Origin: an uncultured Mycobacterium sp.
Lineage (GTDB): Bacteria > Actinomycetota > Actinomycetes > Mycobacteriales > Mycobacteriaceae
Direction: 5' to 3'
Length of the DNA stretch: 64,000 nt
NCBI GenBank assembly: GCA_900078375.1
Contig: FLQS01000014.1
Location: 45,953 to 109,952, forward strand
The notes below the pieces were generated by a model, which saw nothing but the letters and a program-made list of their open reading frames with translations, was not told the DNA's origin and searched no databases. Positions 17,563 through 25,331 of the stretch are shown here, piece by piece; the stretch's first letter is position 1; each line of letters starts with the position of its first letter. A program made the translations under genes and the position numbers.

Positions 17563-18437
17563 GCCCGCGCCGCCACGAATCTACTTCGGCAACCCGGGCA
17601 GCAGAACCAGTGAATCGCTCCGCCGGTCCGCACGTGTGAGGTGTCGGGCCCGATCACGACCGTCATTCCGCAGACCGGATCAATCGCGGTCGTGGGTACG
17701 TCGTCGGGACGCGGGGCGACCGGCAGGCCGTCCCGGCGGACTCCGGCGATCACCTCCGCCGCGATCGACACCGCGATCTCCGCCGGTGTCTTGGCGCCGA
17801 TCGACAATCCGACGGGGGTGTGCACCCGCGCCCGGTCGGACGCGTCGAGGTCCAGTGACTCGAGCACCGACGCCCCGCGAACGCGGCTGGCCACCAGGCC
17901 GACATACCCGACGCCGGCATCGAGCGCGGCACGGATGGTCTCGGCTTCGGTCCCGCCGTGAGTGGCGATGACGACGGCGGTGGCGCCGTAGAACGTCGGA
18001 GTATCGTCGCGGCGAACGTCGTAGCCCAGCACGTCGCACACCTGAGCCAGGTTCTCGGCGATCGGTGTGCTGCCACAGATCCGCACCAGCGGCGCCGGAA
18101 ACTGCGGTGTCAGAAAGATTTCCAGCGCCCCGCCGGACAGGCACGGGTTGACTACCACACAGGCGCCGGGCGCGTCGGGGAAGTGGACATCGCCGTCGGG
18201 CAGCACCCGCAACAGCACACTCTCGCCGGCCTGCAACGCGCCGAGCGCGGCCTTGCGCACCGAATTCTGCGCGCACTCGCCGCCGACGAATCCCTCGATC
18301 GTGCCGTCGGAGAGCAGGATCGCCTCATCCCCTGCCCGCGCTGATGTCGGCGGCTGCGCGCGTACCACCGTCGCGTGGACGAACGGTTTACGTTCGTACA
18401 GAAGCTGTTTGGCGCGCTCGGCAATGGTCATGGTCAT
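17559..18437 (-). CDS. XdhC/CoxF-family maturation protein fused to a C-terminal YHS domain
   Basis: 292 residues. Residues 1-110 match the XdhC/CoxI N-terminal domain (GFVGGECAQNSVRKAAL). About 113-235 is the Rossmann-like XdhC C-terminal domain (VGLSIGAKTPAEIAVSIAAEVIA). The last 42 residues are a YHS-type metal-binding module: DPVCGM at 253-258, then AIHWFCCPGCRSRF with three cysteines at 279-283. XdhC proteins bind molybdenum cofactor, sulfurate it and deliver it to the apo-enzyme. The YHS tail could handle copper or another soft metal, which is an inference but fits a Cu-Mo enzyme. It is separated from coxL by 1 base. Confidence 0.85.
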   Translation of the reverse strand: MTMTIAERAKQLLYERKPFVHATVVRAQPPTSARAGDEAILLSDGTIEGFVGGECAQNSVRKAALGALQAGESVLLRVLPDGDVHFPDAPGACVVVNPCLSGGALEIFLTPQFPAPLVRICGSTPIAENLAQVCDVLGYDVRRDDTPTFYGATAVVIATHGGTEAETIRAALDAGVGYVGLVASRVRGASVLESLDLDASDRARVHTPVGLSIGAKTPAEIAVSIAAEVIAGVRRDGLPVAPRPDDVPTTAIDPVCGMTVVIGPDTSHVRTGGAIHWFCCPGCRSRFVAARA

Positions 18438-18438
18438 G

Positions 18439-20829
18439 TCAGATGGGTGGGGTGGCCCGGCCCTGCATCGCTTCCCATACCCGCGACGGGGTCAGCGGCA
18501 TGTCGGCATGTCGGACGCCGAACGGCGCCAGCGCATCCACCACCGCGTTCACCACCGCGGGTGGTGAGCCGACGGTCGCCGACTCGCCAATTCCCTTGGC
18601 GCCGATGGGGTGATGCGGTGACGGTGTCACGGTGTATCCCGTCTCCAGGTGCGGCACCTCGACCGCGGTCGGGATCAGGTAGTCCATCAGCGAGCCGCCC
18701 AGGCAATTGCCCTCTTCGTCGAAGGCGATCATCTCCATCAGGGCCATGCCGATGCCGTCGACGATGCCGCCGTGCACCTGGCCCTCGATGATCATCGGGT
18801 TGATCCGGGTACCGCAGTCGTCGACGGCCAGGAACCGGCGCACCTTGACCACCGCGGTGCCGGGATCGACATCGACGACACAGAAGTACGCCCCGTACGG
18901 ATAGGTCAGGTTCTCCGGGTTGTAGCAGACCTCGGCGTCCAGACCGCCTTCGAGCCCCTCGGGCAGATCCCCGGCGCCGTGGGCGCGCATCGCGATGTCC
19001 TGGATGGTCACCGCCGCCGAGGGATCGCCCTTGATGTGGAAGGAACCCTTCTCCCATTCCAGGTCGGCCACCGATGCCTCCAGCATGCCGGAGGCGATGA
19101 TCTTGGCTTTGTCACGAATCTTGCGTGCCACCAACGCCGCTGCCGCACCCGACACCGGTGTGGACCGGCTGCCGTAGGTGCCGAGCCCGAACGGGGTCTG
19201 GTCGGTGTCGCCGTGCACGACGTCGATGTCGTCGGGCGGGATGCCGAGTTCCTCGGCGACGATCTGGGCGAACGTCGTCTCGTGCCCCTGCCCCTGCGTC
19301 TGGACCGAAAGCCGAAGCACCGCCTTGCCGGTCGGGTGGATACGCAACTCGCAGCCGTCGGCCATACCAAGGCCGAGGATGTCCATGTCCTTGCGCGGGC
19401 CTGCCCCAACCGCTTCGGTGAAGAATGACATGCCGATGCCCATCAACTCGCCGCGGGCACGCTTCTCGGCCTGCTCGGCGCGCAACTGGTCATAGCCGAT
19501 CATGTCCATCGCCAGCCGCATGGTGGCCTCGTAGTCACCCGAGTCGTACACCCAGCCGGTCTTGGACTTGTACGGAAATTGCTCGGCCCGCAACAGGTTT
19601 GCCAACCGCAGTTGCGCCGGATCCATCTTCAGTTCGTGGGCCAGGCAGTCGACCAGCCGCTCGACGAAGTAGACCGCTTCGGTGATCCGGAACGAACACG
19701 CGTAGGCGACGCCGCCCGGTGCCTTGTTGGTGTACACCGCGGTCATGTGGCAGTACGCGGCGTCGATGTCGTAGCTGCCGGTGAACACCCCGAAGAAACC
19801 GGCCGGGTATTTCACCGGCGCGGCAACGCCGTTGAACGCTCCGTGGTCGGCCAGCACGGTGGAGCGGATCGCCTGGATCTTGCCCTCTTTGGTGGCGGCG
19901 ATCTCGCCGACCATGATGTAGTCCCGGGCGAAGCCGGTGGACGTCAGGTTCTCGCTGCGGTCCTCCATCCACTTGACCGGCTTGCCGAGCACCAACGAGG
20001 CCACGATCGCGCAGACATAGCCCGGATAGATCGGCACCTTGTTGCCAAAGCCGCCGCCGATGTCAGGCGAGATGATGCGGATCTTGTGCTCCGGCAGGCC
20101 CGCCACCAAGGCGTACAGCGTGCGGTGGGCGTGCGGCGCCTGCGTGGTCGACCACAGCGTCAGCTTGCCGGTCACCGGGTCCAGGTCGGCCACCGCGCCA
20201 CAGGTCTCCATCGGTGCGGGATGCACTCGGGGATAAACGATTTCCTGTTTGACGACGACGTCGGCCGCGGCGAAGACGGCGGCGGTGGCCGCGGCGTCCC
20301 CGGTCTCCCAGTCGAAGCAGTGGTTGTCGGTTTTGCCCTCCAGGTCGGTGCGGATCACCGGCGATGACGGGTCCAGCGCGGTGCGGACGTCGATGACGGG
20401 ATCAAGCGGGCCATAGTCGACGTCGATGAGCTCCAACGCATCTCGCGCCGAGTAGCGGTCCTCGGCGACGACGAACGCCACCTCCTGCCCCTGGAAGCGC
20501 ACCTTGTCGGTGGCCAGCACGGCCTGCACGTCGTTGGACAGCGTGGGCATCCACGCCAGTCCCTTCTCGGCCAGGTCGGCGCCGGTGACGACGGCCTTGA
20601 CCTTCGGGTGGGCCTGCGCGGCGGTGATGTCGATGCTGTTGATCGTGGCGTGCGCGTAGGGCGAGCGCAGGATGGCCAGATGCAGCATGCCGGGCAGCTG
20701 GACGTCGTCGACGTAGTTGCCGCGGCCGCGGATGAACCGGGGGTCCTCCTTGCGCAGCATCCGGCCGTAGCCGCAGGGCTTCTTGTCGTTGTCGGCGGTG
20801 TCCTCGGGCCTGGTCTCAACGGTGGTCAT
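18439..20829 (-). CDS. coxL: Aerobic CO dehydrogenase large subunit, form I
   Basis: 796 residues. The ATG at 20829 overlaps the coxS stop (ATGA), and a 24-residue upstream extension is rejected. It is a molybdopterin-binding xanthine oxidase-family subunit. The form I CoxL active-site loop AYxCSFR is present as AYACSFR (residues 375-381, Cys378), the residue that bridges Cu to Mo. IGGGFGNK, QGQGHETTFAQI and IGAKGIGESATVGSPPA, with the catalytic Glu, are intact. With CoxM and CoxS it should oxidise CO to CO2 and feed electrons to the respiratory chain, supporting energy supply at low carbon. Confidence 0.96.
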   Translation of the reverse strand: MTTVETRPEDTADNDKKPCGYGRMLRKEDPRFIRGRGNYVDDVQLPGMLHLAILRSPYAHATINSIDITAAQAHPKVKAVVTGADLAEKGLAWMPTLSNDVQAVLATDKVRFQGQEVAFVVAEDRYSARDALELIDVDYGPLDPVIDVRTALDPSSPVIRTDLEGKTDNHCFDWETGDAAATAAVFAAADVVVKQEIVYPRVHPAPMETCGAVADLDPVTGKLTLWSTTQAPHAHRTLYALVAGLPEHKIRIISPDIGGGFGNKVPIYPGYVCAIVASLVLGKPVKWMEDRSENLTSTGFARDYIMVGEIAATKEGKIQAIRSTVLADHGAFNGVAAPVKYPAGFFGVFTGSYDIDAAYCHMTAVYTNKAPGGVAYACSFRITEAVYFVERLVDCLAHELKMDPAQLRLANLLRAEQFPYKSKTGWVYDSGDYEATMRLAMDMIGYDQLRAEQAEKRARGELMGIGMSFFTEAVGAGPRKDMDILGLGMADGCELRIHPTGKAVLRLSVQTQGQGHETTFAQIVAEELGIPPDDIDVVHGDTDQTPFGLGTYGSRSTPVSGAAAALVARKIRDKAKIIASGMLEASVADLEWEKGSFHIKGDPSAAVTIQDIAMRAHGAGDLPEGLEGGLDAEVCYNPENLTYPYGAYFCVVDVDPGTAVVKVRRFLAVDDCGTRINPMIIEGQVHGGIVDGIGMALMEMIAFDEEGNCLGGSLMDYLIPTAVEVPHLETGYTVTPSPHHPIGAKGIGESATVGSPPAVVNAVVDALAPFGVRHADMPLTPSRVWEAMQGRATPPI

Positions 20830-21302
20830 GCTTCCACTCCCTCGGCGGCATGCTCGGCGGCCCACTGGATCGAGCGGACGATCGTGGTGTAGCCGGTGCA
20901 CCGGCAGATCTGGCCCGAAATGGCTTCGCGGATCTCGTCTTCTCCTGGATCAGGGTTGCGGTCCAGCAGGGCGCGGGCGGTGATCATCATGCCCGGGGTG
21001 CAGAACCCGCACTGCAGGCCGTGGCACTGCATGAAGCCTTCCTGCACGGGATCGAGAGTGGCGCCATCGGCAAGCCCTTCGACGGTGCGGATGTCGTGGC
21101 CGGAGGCCATCGCGGCCAGCATCGTGCAGGACTTCACCGGCTCACCGTCCACGGCGACCACACAGGTTCCGCAGTTGGATGTGTCACAGCCCCAATGGGT
21201 TCCGGTCAGGCGCAGCTGGTCGCGCAGGAAATGCACCAGCAGCATCCGGGGTTCGATCTCGGCGTTGACCTGCTCGCCGTTGACGCTCATCGTGACGTGC
21301 AT
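20826..21302 (-). CDS. coxS: Aerobic CO dehydrogenase small subunit (2x[2Fe-2S])
   Basis: 158 residues. Cysteines for the plant-type cluster are Cys39, 44, 47 and 59 (WGCDTSNCGTC ... SC). Those for the second cluster are Cys98, 101, 133 and 135 (QCGFCTPG ... ICRCTGY). All eight ligands are present. It passes electrons from the Mo site in CoxL to FAD in CoxM. The ATG overlaps the coxM stop by one base (TGATG) and its stop overlaps coxL. Confidence 0.97.
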   Translation of the reverse strand: MHVTMSVNGEQVNAEIEPRMLLVHFLRDQLRLTGTHWGCDTSNCGTCVVAVDGEPVKSCTMLAAMASGHDIRTVEGLADGATLDPVQEGFMQCHGLQCGFCTPGMMITARALLDRNPDPGEDEIREAISGQICRCTGYTTIVRSIQWAAEHAAEGVEA

Positions 21303-22222
21303 CAGTTCCCCTTCAGTGCCGGGATGGCGCGGACTCGCTCGACAGCAGTGCGCAAGGTCCGGATGGTCAGCTCGGAGGCCAGGTGCCGCTTGTAGTCGGC
21401 GGTGCCACGCTGATCGGTCGCGGGCTCGCAGGCCTCGGCGGCCAGCCGGCCGGCTTGCGCGAAAGTATCCTCGGTCGGCGGCGCCCCGATCAGCGCGTCG
21501 CGCACGGCGGCCAGGCCTTCGGCCACGGCGTTGACCGCGGTCAAGCCGACCCGAGCGGCGACGATCTGGTCGCCGTCAACCGTCACCGCCGCACCGGCTG
21601 CGGTCACCGCCCAGTCCCCCACCCGGCGCTCCACCTTGGCGTAGGCGCTGGAGGTCTTGTCGCGCAGCGGGATCCGCACCTCGGTGAGGATCTCGTTGTG
21701 TGCCAACGCCGTTTCGTACGGCCCGAGGATGAAATCGTCGATAGCGATCTCCCGCTGGCCGGCCGGGCCGCGGGCCACGATCACCGCGTCGAGGATCTCG
21801 CACACGGTGGACAGGTCCTCGGCGGGATCGGCCTGGCACAGCGAGCCACCGACGGTCCCGCGGTTGCGTACCACCGGGTCGGCGATGACCCGTTCGGCAT
21901 CGGCGAAGATCGGGCAGACCTCCCGCAACGGGGCCGACTCGAGCACTTCGCGGTGCCGGGTCATCGCGCCCAGCCGGGCCAGGGTGGGCGCTCCACCCGA
22001 TGTCGCCGGCCCAGCGGCTCCGACGGTGAGATAGCCAAGCTCGCCGGCCAGGTCGTTGATATCGATCAGGTATTCGGGGTTGGCGATGCGCAGTTTCATC
22101 ATCGGCAACAAGCTGTGGCCGCCGGCGACGACGAACGCGCCCTCCCCTAGTCGGTCCAGCAGTCCGACCGCGTGGTCGACGCTGGTCGCGCGTTCGTATT
22201 CGAAAGGGCCAGGAACTTGCAT
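21302..22222 (-). CDS. coxM: Aerobic CO dehydrogenase medium (FAD) subunit
   Basis: 306 residues of the CO dehydrogenase flavoprotein family. The two FAD diphosphate motifs are AGGHSLLPMMKLR (33-45) and TVGGSLCQADPAED, followed by the family C-terminal domain. A possible promoter on the minus strand upstream is TTGACG, 18 bases, then GACACT, in the 58-base gap to the xdhC-like gene. It may therefore be transcribed both from its own promoter and by read-through. Confidence 0.95.
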   Translation of the reverse strand: MQVPGPFEYERATSVDHAVGLLDRLGEGAFVVAGGHSLLPMMKLRIANPEYLIDINDLAGELGYLTVGAAGPATSGGAPTLARLGAMTRHREVLESAPLREVCPIFADAERVIADPVVRNRGTVGGSLCQADPAEDLSTVCEILDAVIVARGPAGQREIAIDDFILGPYETALAHNEILTEVRIPLRDKTSSAYAKVERRVGDWAVTAAGAAVTVDGDQIVAARVGLTAVNAVAEGLAAVRDALIGAPPTEDTFAQAGRLAAEACEPATDQRGTADYKRHLASELTIRTLRTAVERVRAIPALKGN

Positions 22223-22280
22223 GTGACCGACCTCATTCCGTCGAAGAGGACCCCAGTGTCGGCCTGCTGTTTCCGGACCG

Positions 22281-23450
22281 TCAATAGCGACTTAAGTGAT
22301 CGCTTAACTCCCCTGACAGCGAAGGGTTACCGTCGTCGTCGTGGTGAATCCGTCCGTCGAGGGCCGACAGGGGAAGGCCCCCGCCGCCCCAGCGGCGGGC
22401 GATGATCTCGGCGGCGATCGAGACCGCCGTCTCCTCCGGTGTACGCGCCCCCAGGTCCAGCCCGACCGGGCTGGCGAGTTTGCTCAGCTCGGCTTCGGTC
22501 AGCCCTGCCTCGCGCAACCGAGCCAGCCGGTCATCGTGAGTGCGCCGCGATCCCATCGCGCCGATGTAGCCGAGGTCCAGCCGCAAGGCCACCTCCAGCA
22601 GCGGCACGTCGAACTTGGCGTCATGGGTGAGCACGCAGACGACGGTGCGAGCGTCGACGGCGCCGGCTGTGGCTTGGGCGGCCAGGTAGCGGTGCGGCCA
22701 GTCGACCACGACTTCGTCGGCCGTCGGGAACCGGGCCGGCGTGGCGAACACGCTGCGGGCATCGCACACCGTGACGCGATAGCCGAGGAACGAGCCTTGC
22801 TGGGCTACCGCGGCGGCAAAGTCGATGGCCCCGAAGACCAGCATCCGCGGGCGCGGCGCGTGGCTGGCGACGAACACCTCCATGCCCTCGCCGCGACGTT
22901 GCCCGTCCGGGCCGTAGGTGAGCACCTCGCTGCGGCCGGCGGCCAGCAGACCACGGGCGTCGTCGGTCACCGCGGCGTCGGCGCGGGCCGATCCCAGCGC
23001 GCCCTCGACGAGGTCTGGCCCGAGGACCAGGCGGCGCCCCAGCCAGTCCGGGTCGGGATGGGTGATCACGGTGGCGATCGCCACCGGCCGGTGCCCGGCG
23101 ATGGCGTCGATGACCTGGTCCAGGTGCGGAAAGCTGCGCTGCGAGACGGGCTCGATGAAAATGTCGAGGATCCCGCCGCAGGTCAGCCCGACGGCGAAGG
23201 CATCGTCGTCGCTGACCCCGTAGCGCTCCAGGCGGGGCATGCCGGTGGCGACGACTTCGGTGGCCGACTCGTAGACCGCGCCCTCCACACAGCCGCCCGA
23301 CACCGAGCCGCTGACCGAGCCGTCGGGTGCGACGACCATGGCCGCACCCGGCTGGCGCGGGGCCGACCGGAACGTACGCACCACGGTGCCCAATCCGGCG
23401 GTTTCGCCGGTTCGCCAGATCGCGGCCAGTTCCGCAAGAACGTCCTGCAC
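22281..23450 (-). CDS. XdhC/CoxI-family molybdenum cofactor maturation protein (Rv0376c-like)
   Basis: 389 residues from the GTG at 23450. A longer frame to 23480 would overlap the divergent LysR start. The GTG at 23450 lies 7 bases after a minus-strand -10 box (TACTTT, 23463-23458), supporting it as a leaderless start. The N-terminal XdhC domain carries SGSVSGGCVEGAVYE and GLTCGGILDIFIEP. The C-terminal Rossmann-type domain carries LVFGAIDFAAAVAQ and GYIGAMGSRRTHDDRLARL, ending DLGARTPEETAVSIAAEIIA. It probably supplies sulfurated Mo cofactor for CoxL and is the first gene of the cox operon. Confidence 0.88.
   Translation of the reverse strand: MQDVLAELAAIWRTGETAGLGTVVRTFRSAPRQPGAAMVVAPDGSVSGSVSGGCVEGAVYESATEVVATGMPRLERYGVSDDDAFAVGLTCGGILDIFIEPVSQRSFPHLDQVIDAIAGHRPVAIATVITHPDPDWLGRRLVLGPDLVEGALGSARADAAVTDDARGLLAAGRSEVLTYGPDGQRRGEGMEVFVASHAPRPRMLVFGAIDFAAAVAQQGSFLGYRVTVCDARSVFATPARFPTADEVVVDWPHRYLAAQATAGAVDARTVVCVLTHDAKFDVPLLEVALRLDLGYIGAMGSRRTHDDRLARLREAGLTEAELSKLASPVGLDLGARTPEETAVSIAAEIIARRWGGGGLPLSALDGRIHHDDDGNPSLSGELSDHLSRY
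22292..22307. promoter_or_regulatory. Inverted repeat TTAAG-N6-CTTAA upstream of coxM
   Basis: A 16-base dyad lies at the very 3' end of the xdhC-like gene, about 70 bases before the coxM start. The AT-rich symmetry resembles LysR-type boxes, and a LysR gene is divergently encoded at the head of this cluster. The assignment is only a suggestion. Confidence 0.3.
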
Positions 23451-23457
23451 GACTTCA

Positions 23458-23467
23458 AAAGTAGGCT
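23458..23467. promoter_or_regulatory. Back-to-back -10 elements of the xdhC-like and LysR genes
   Basis: TAGGCT (23462-23467, plus) and TACTTT (23463-23458, minus) share the central TA. Each sits 6-7 bases before a GTG start (23474 plus, 23450 minus), so both transcripts would be leaderless and RNA polymerase could not open both at once. Confidence 0.5.
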
Positions 23468-23473
23468 GATTTC

Positions 23474-24430
23474 GTGACACCGGCGCAACTTCGAGCCTTC
23501 TCGGCCGTCGTGCGGTTGGGCTCCGTGCATGCGGCGGCCGCGGAATTGGGCGTCTCCGACGCCGGCATCTCCATGCATGTGGCGCAGCTGCGCAAGGAGC
23601 TCGACGACCCGTTGTTCAGCCGGACGTCGGCCGGGCTGGCGTTCACCCCGGGCGGGCTGCGGCTGGCCAGCCGGGCCATCGAGATCCTCGGTCTGCAGCA
23701 GCAGACCGCCATCGAGGTGACCGAGGCCGCGCACGGCCGCCGGCTGCTGCGCATCGCCGCGTCGAGCGCGTTCGCCGAACACGCCGCACCGGGGCTCATC
23801 GAGTTGTTCTCGTCGCGGGCCGACGATCTATCCGTCGAGCTGAGCGTCCATCCGACAAGCCGGTTTCGCGATCTGATCGAATCGCGGGCCGTGGACATCG
23901 CTCTCGGACCGGCGGCCGCCGTCGCCGGTGCCACCATCACCGTTCGACCGTTCCTCAAGTACCAGATCATCACCGTGGCCTCGGCGGGCAGTCCGCTGGC
24001 CACCGGTACTCCCACGCCGGCGCTACTGCACGAGCAGCACTGGATGCTCGGCCCGTCAGCCGGTGGCATCGACGGCGAGATCGCCTCAGTGCTGCGGGCT
24101 TTGGCGATACCCGAGGTGAATCAGCGTATCTTCCAGAGCGATGCCGCCGCGCTCGAGGAGGTCCAGAGGGTGGGCGGGGTGTCACTGGCGGTCGGCTTCG
24201 CCGTCGGCAAGGACCTCTCCGCCGGCCGGCTGGTACACGTGAAGGGGCCGGGTCTGCAGCTGTCCGGCGAATGGTGTGCGTCCACGTTGCCGGTGAGCGC
24301 ACGCCAGCCGGCGGTCACCGAACTGCTGAACTTCATTACCACGCCGCGGTGCACGCAGGCGATGATCCGCGGCACTGGCGTGGGAGTGACGAGGTTCCGT
24401 CCCAAAGTCCATGTGACCCTGTGGAGTTGA
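23474..24430 (+). CDS. LysR-family transcriptional regulator of the cox cluster (Rv0377-like)
   Basis: 318 residues. The N-terminal winged helix-turn-helix reads LRAFSAVVRLGSVHAAAAELGVSDAGISMHVAQLRKEL, the LysR pattern. The co-inducer-binding domain follows from about residue 90. It is transcribed divergently from the cox operon, which is typical for a LysR regulator controlling its neighbour, so it probably governs CO dehydrogenase genes. The effector is unknown. The GTG start is 6 bases from its -10. Confidence 0.9.
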   Translation: MTPAQLRAFSAVVRLGSVHAAAAELGVSDAGISMHVAQLRKELDDPLFSRTSAGLAFTPGGLRLASRAIEILGLQQQTAIEVTEAAHGRRLLRIAASSAFAEHAAPGLIELFSSRADDLSVELSVHPTSRFRDLIESRAVDIALGPAAAVAGATITVRPFLKYQIITVASAGSPLATGTPTPALLHEQHWMLGPSAGGIDGEIASVLRALAIPEVNQRIFQSDAAALEEVQRVGGVSLAVGFAVGKDLSAGRLVHVKGPGLQLSGEWCASTLPVSARQPAVTELLNFITTPRCTQAMIRGTGVGVTRFRPKVHVTLWS

Positions 24431-24491
24431 GCGCCGAGATCGGCGAAATGTCGCGATCTACTCGCACTTCCTCTGCGGTTTGTCGGTTTGG
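24431..24491. repeat. Dispersed intergenic element, copy A
   Basis: 61 bases between the convergent LysR and SDR genes, starting right after the LysR stop. It matches the reverse complement of 57993-58053 at 50 of 61 positions without gaps. Blocks common to both are CGAAATG, TACTCGCACTTCC and GTTTGTCGGTTTGG. A small hairpin GCGA-5-TCGC is preserved although its loop differs. Confidence 0.75.
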
Positions 24492-24499
24492 CGAGGGGC

Positions 24500-25330
24500 C
24501 TAACTGGGGAAATTCACGTCCTTGGTGACGGCTTCCCACTGGTCGATCGACGCCGACAGCGCGGCGATCTTGTCCCGGACCGCCTTGAGGACGTCGCGAC
24601 CGAGCAACAGGCGCAGCGGCGGTTCGTCGAGGCCCGCGACCATCAGCACCGCCTCGGCAACCTTGCGCGGATCTCCGGGCAGGTGGTCGGCGAAGTCCTT
24701 GATCAGAGATTTTCGGGTGCCGACGCTGTCGTCGTAATCGCCAATCGGCGTGGACGATTCCCACATCGACCGTTTGGCCCAATCGGTGCGGAAGGCCCCG
24801 GGCTCGATGGCCGTCACCTTGATCCCGAGTGGTTTGACCTCTTGGGCAAGCGCCTCGGTGAGCGCCTCGAGCGCGAACTTCGTCGACGAGTAGTACGCGT
24901 TGGGCGGGTTGGCCACCAGCCCCGTCATCGACGAGATGTTGATGATGTGCCCGGCCCCACGTTCCCGCATCGACGGCAATACCGCCTTGATGGTGTCGAC
25001 GACACCGAAGTAGTTGGTGTCGAACAACAGTCGGACCTTGGCGTCTTCACCTTCCTCCACCGCCGACAGGTACCCGTTGCCGGCGTTGTTCACCAGCACG
25101 TCCACCCCTCCGAACGTGGCGTCGGCCGCGGCCACCGCGTCGGCGATTAGGTCCTTGTCAGTGACGTCCAATGCAATAGCCAGTGCACGATCGCCGAACT
25201 CGTCGGCCAGATCCTGCACCGACTCGATCCGCCGAGCCGTCACCACCACATTGTGTCCGGATTCCAATGCGGCCCGGGCGATCTCGCGCCCGATACCGGT
25301 AGAGCATCCGGTGACCAGCCAGCAACCCAT
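24500..25330 (-). CDS. Short-chain dehydrogenase/reductase
   Basis: 276 residues from the ATG at 25330. The longer frame into the DUF1214 gene is rejected. Classical SDR features are TGCSTGIG (NAD(P)-binding glycine motif), LVNNAG, the catalytic Ser in NISSMTG and YYSSTK (YxxxK), then EPGAFRTDW. The cofactor-specificity residues TARR suggest NADP(H). Substrate unknown. One base separates it from the upstream DUF1214 gene, so they share an operon. Confidence 0.92.
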   Translation of the reverse strand: MGCWLVTGCSTGIGREIARAALESGHNVVVTARRIESVQDLADEFGDRALAIALDVTDKDLIADAVAAADATFGGVDVLVNNAGNGYLSAVEEGEDAKVRLLFDTNYFGVVDTIKAVLPSMRERGAGHIINISSMTGLVANPPNAYYSSTKFALEALTEALAQEVKPLGIKVTAIEPGAFRTDWAKRSMWESSTPIGDYDDSVGTRKSLIKDFADHLPGDPRKVAEAVLMVAGLDEPPLRLLLGRDVLKAVRDKIAALSASIDQWEAVTKDVNFPS

Positions 25331-25331
25331 C

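Noticed and set aside
18439..20901. Extra 24 residues on CoxL
   Set aside because: They overlap coxS, and the ATG at 20829 overlaps the coxS stop in the usual cox manner.
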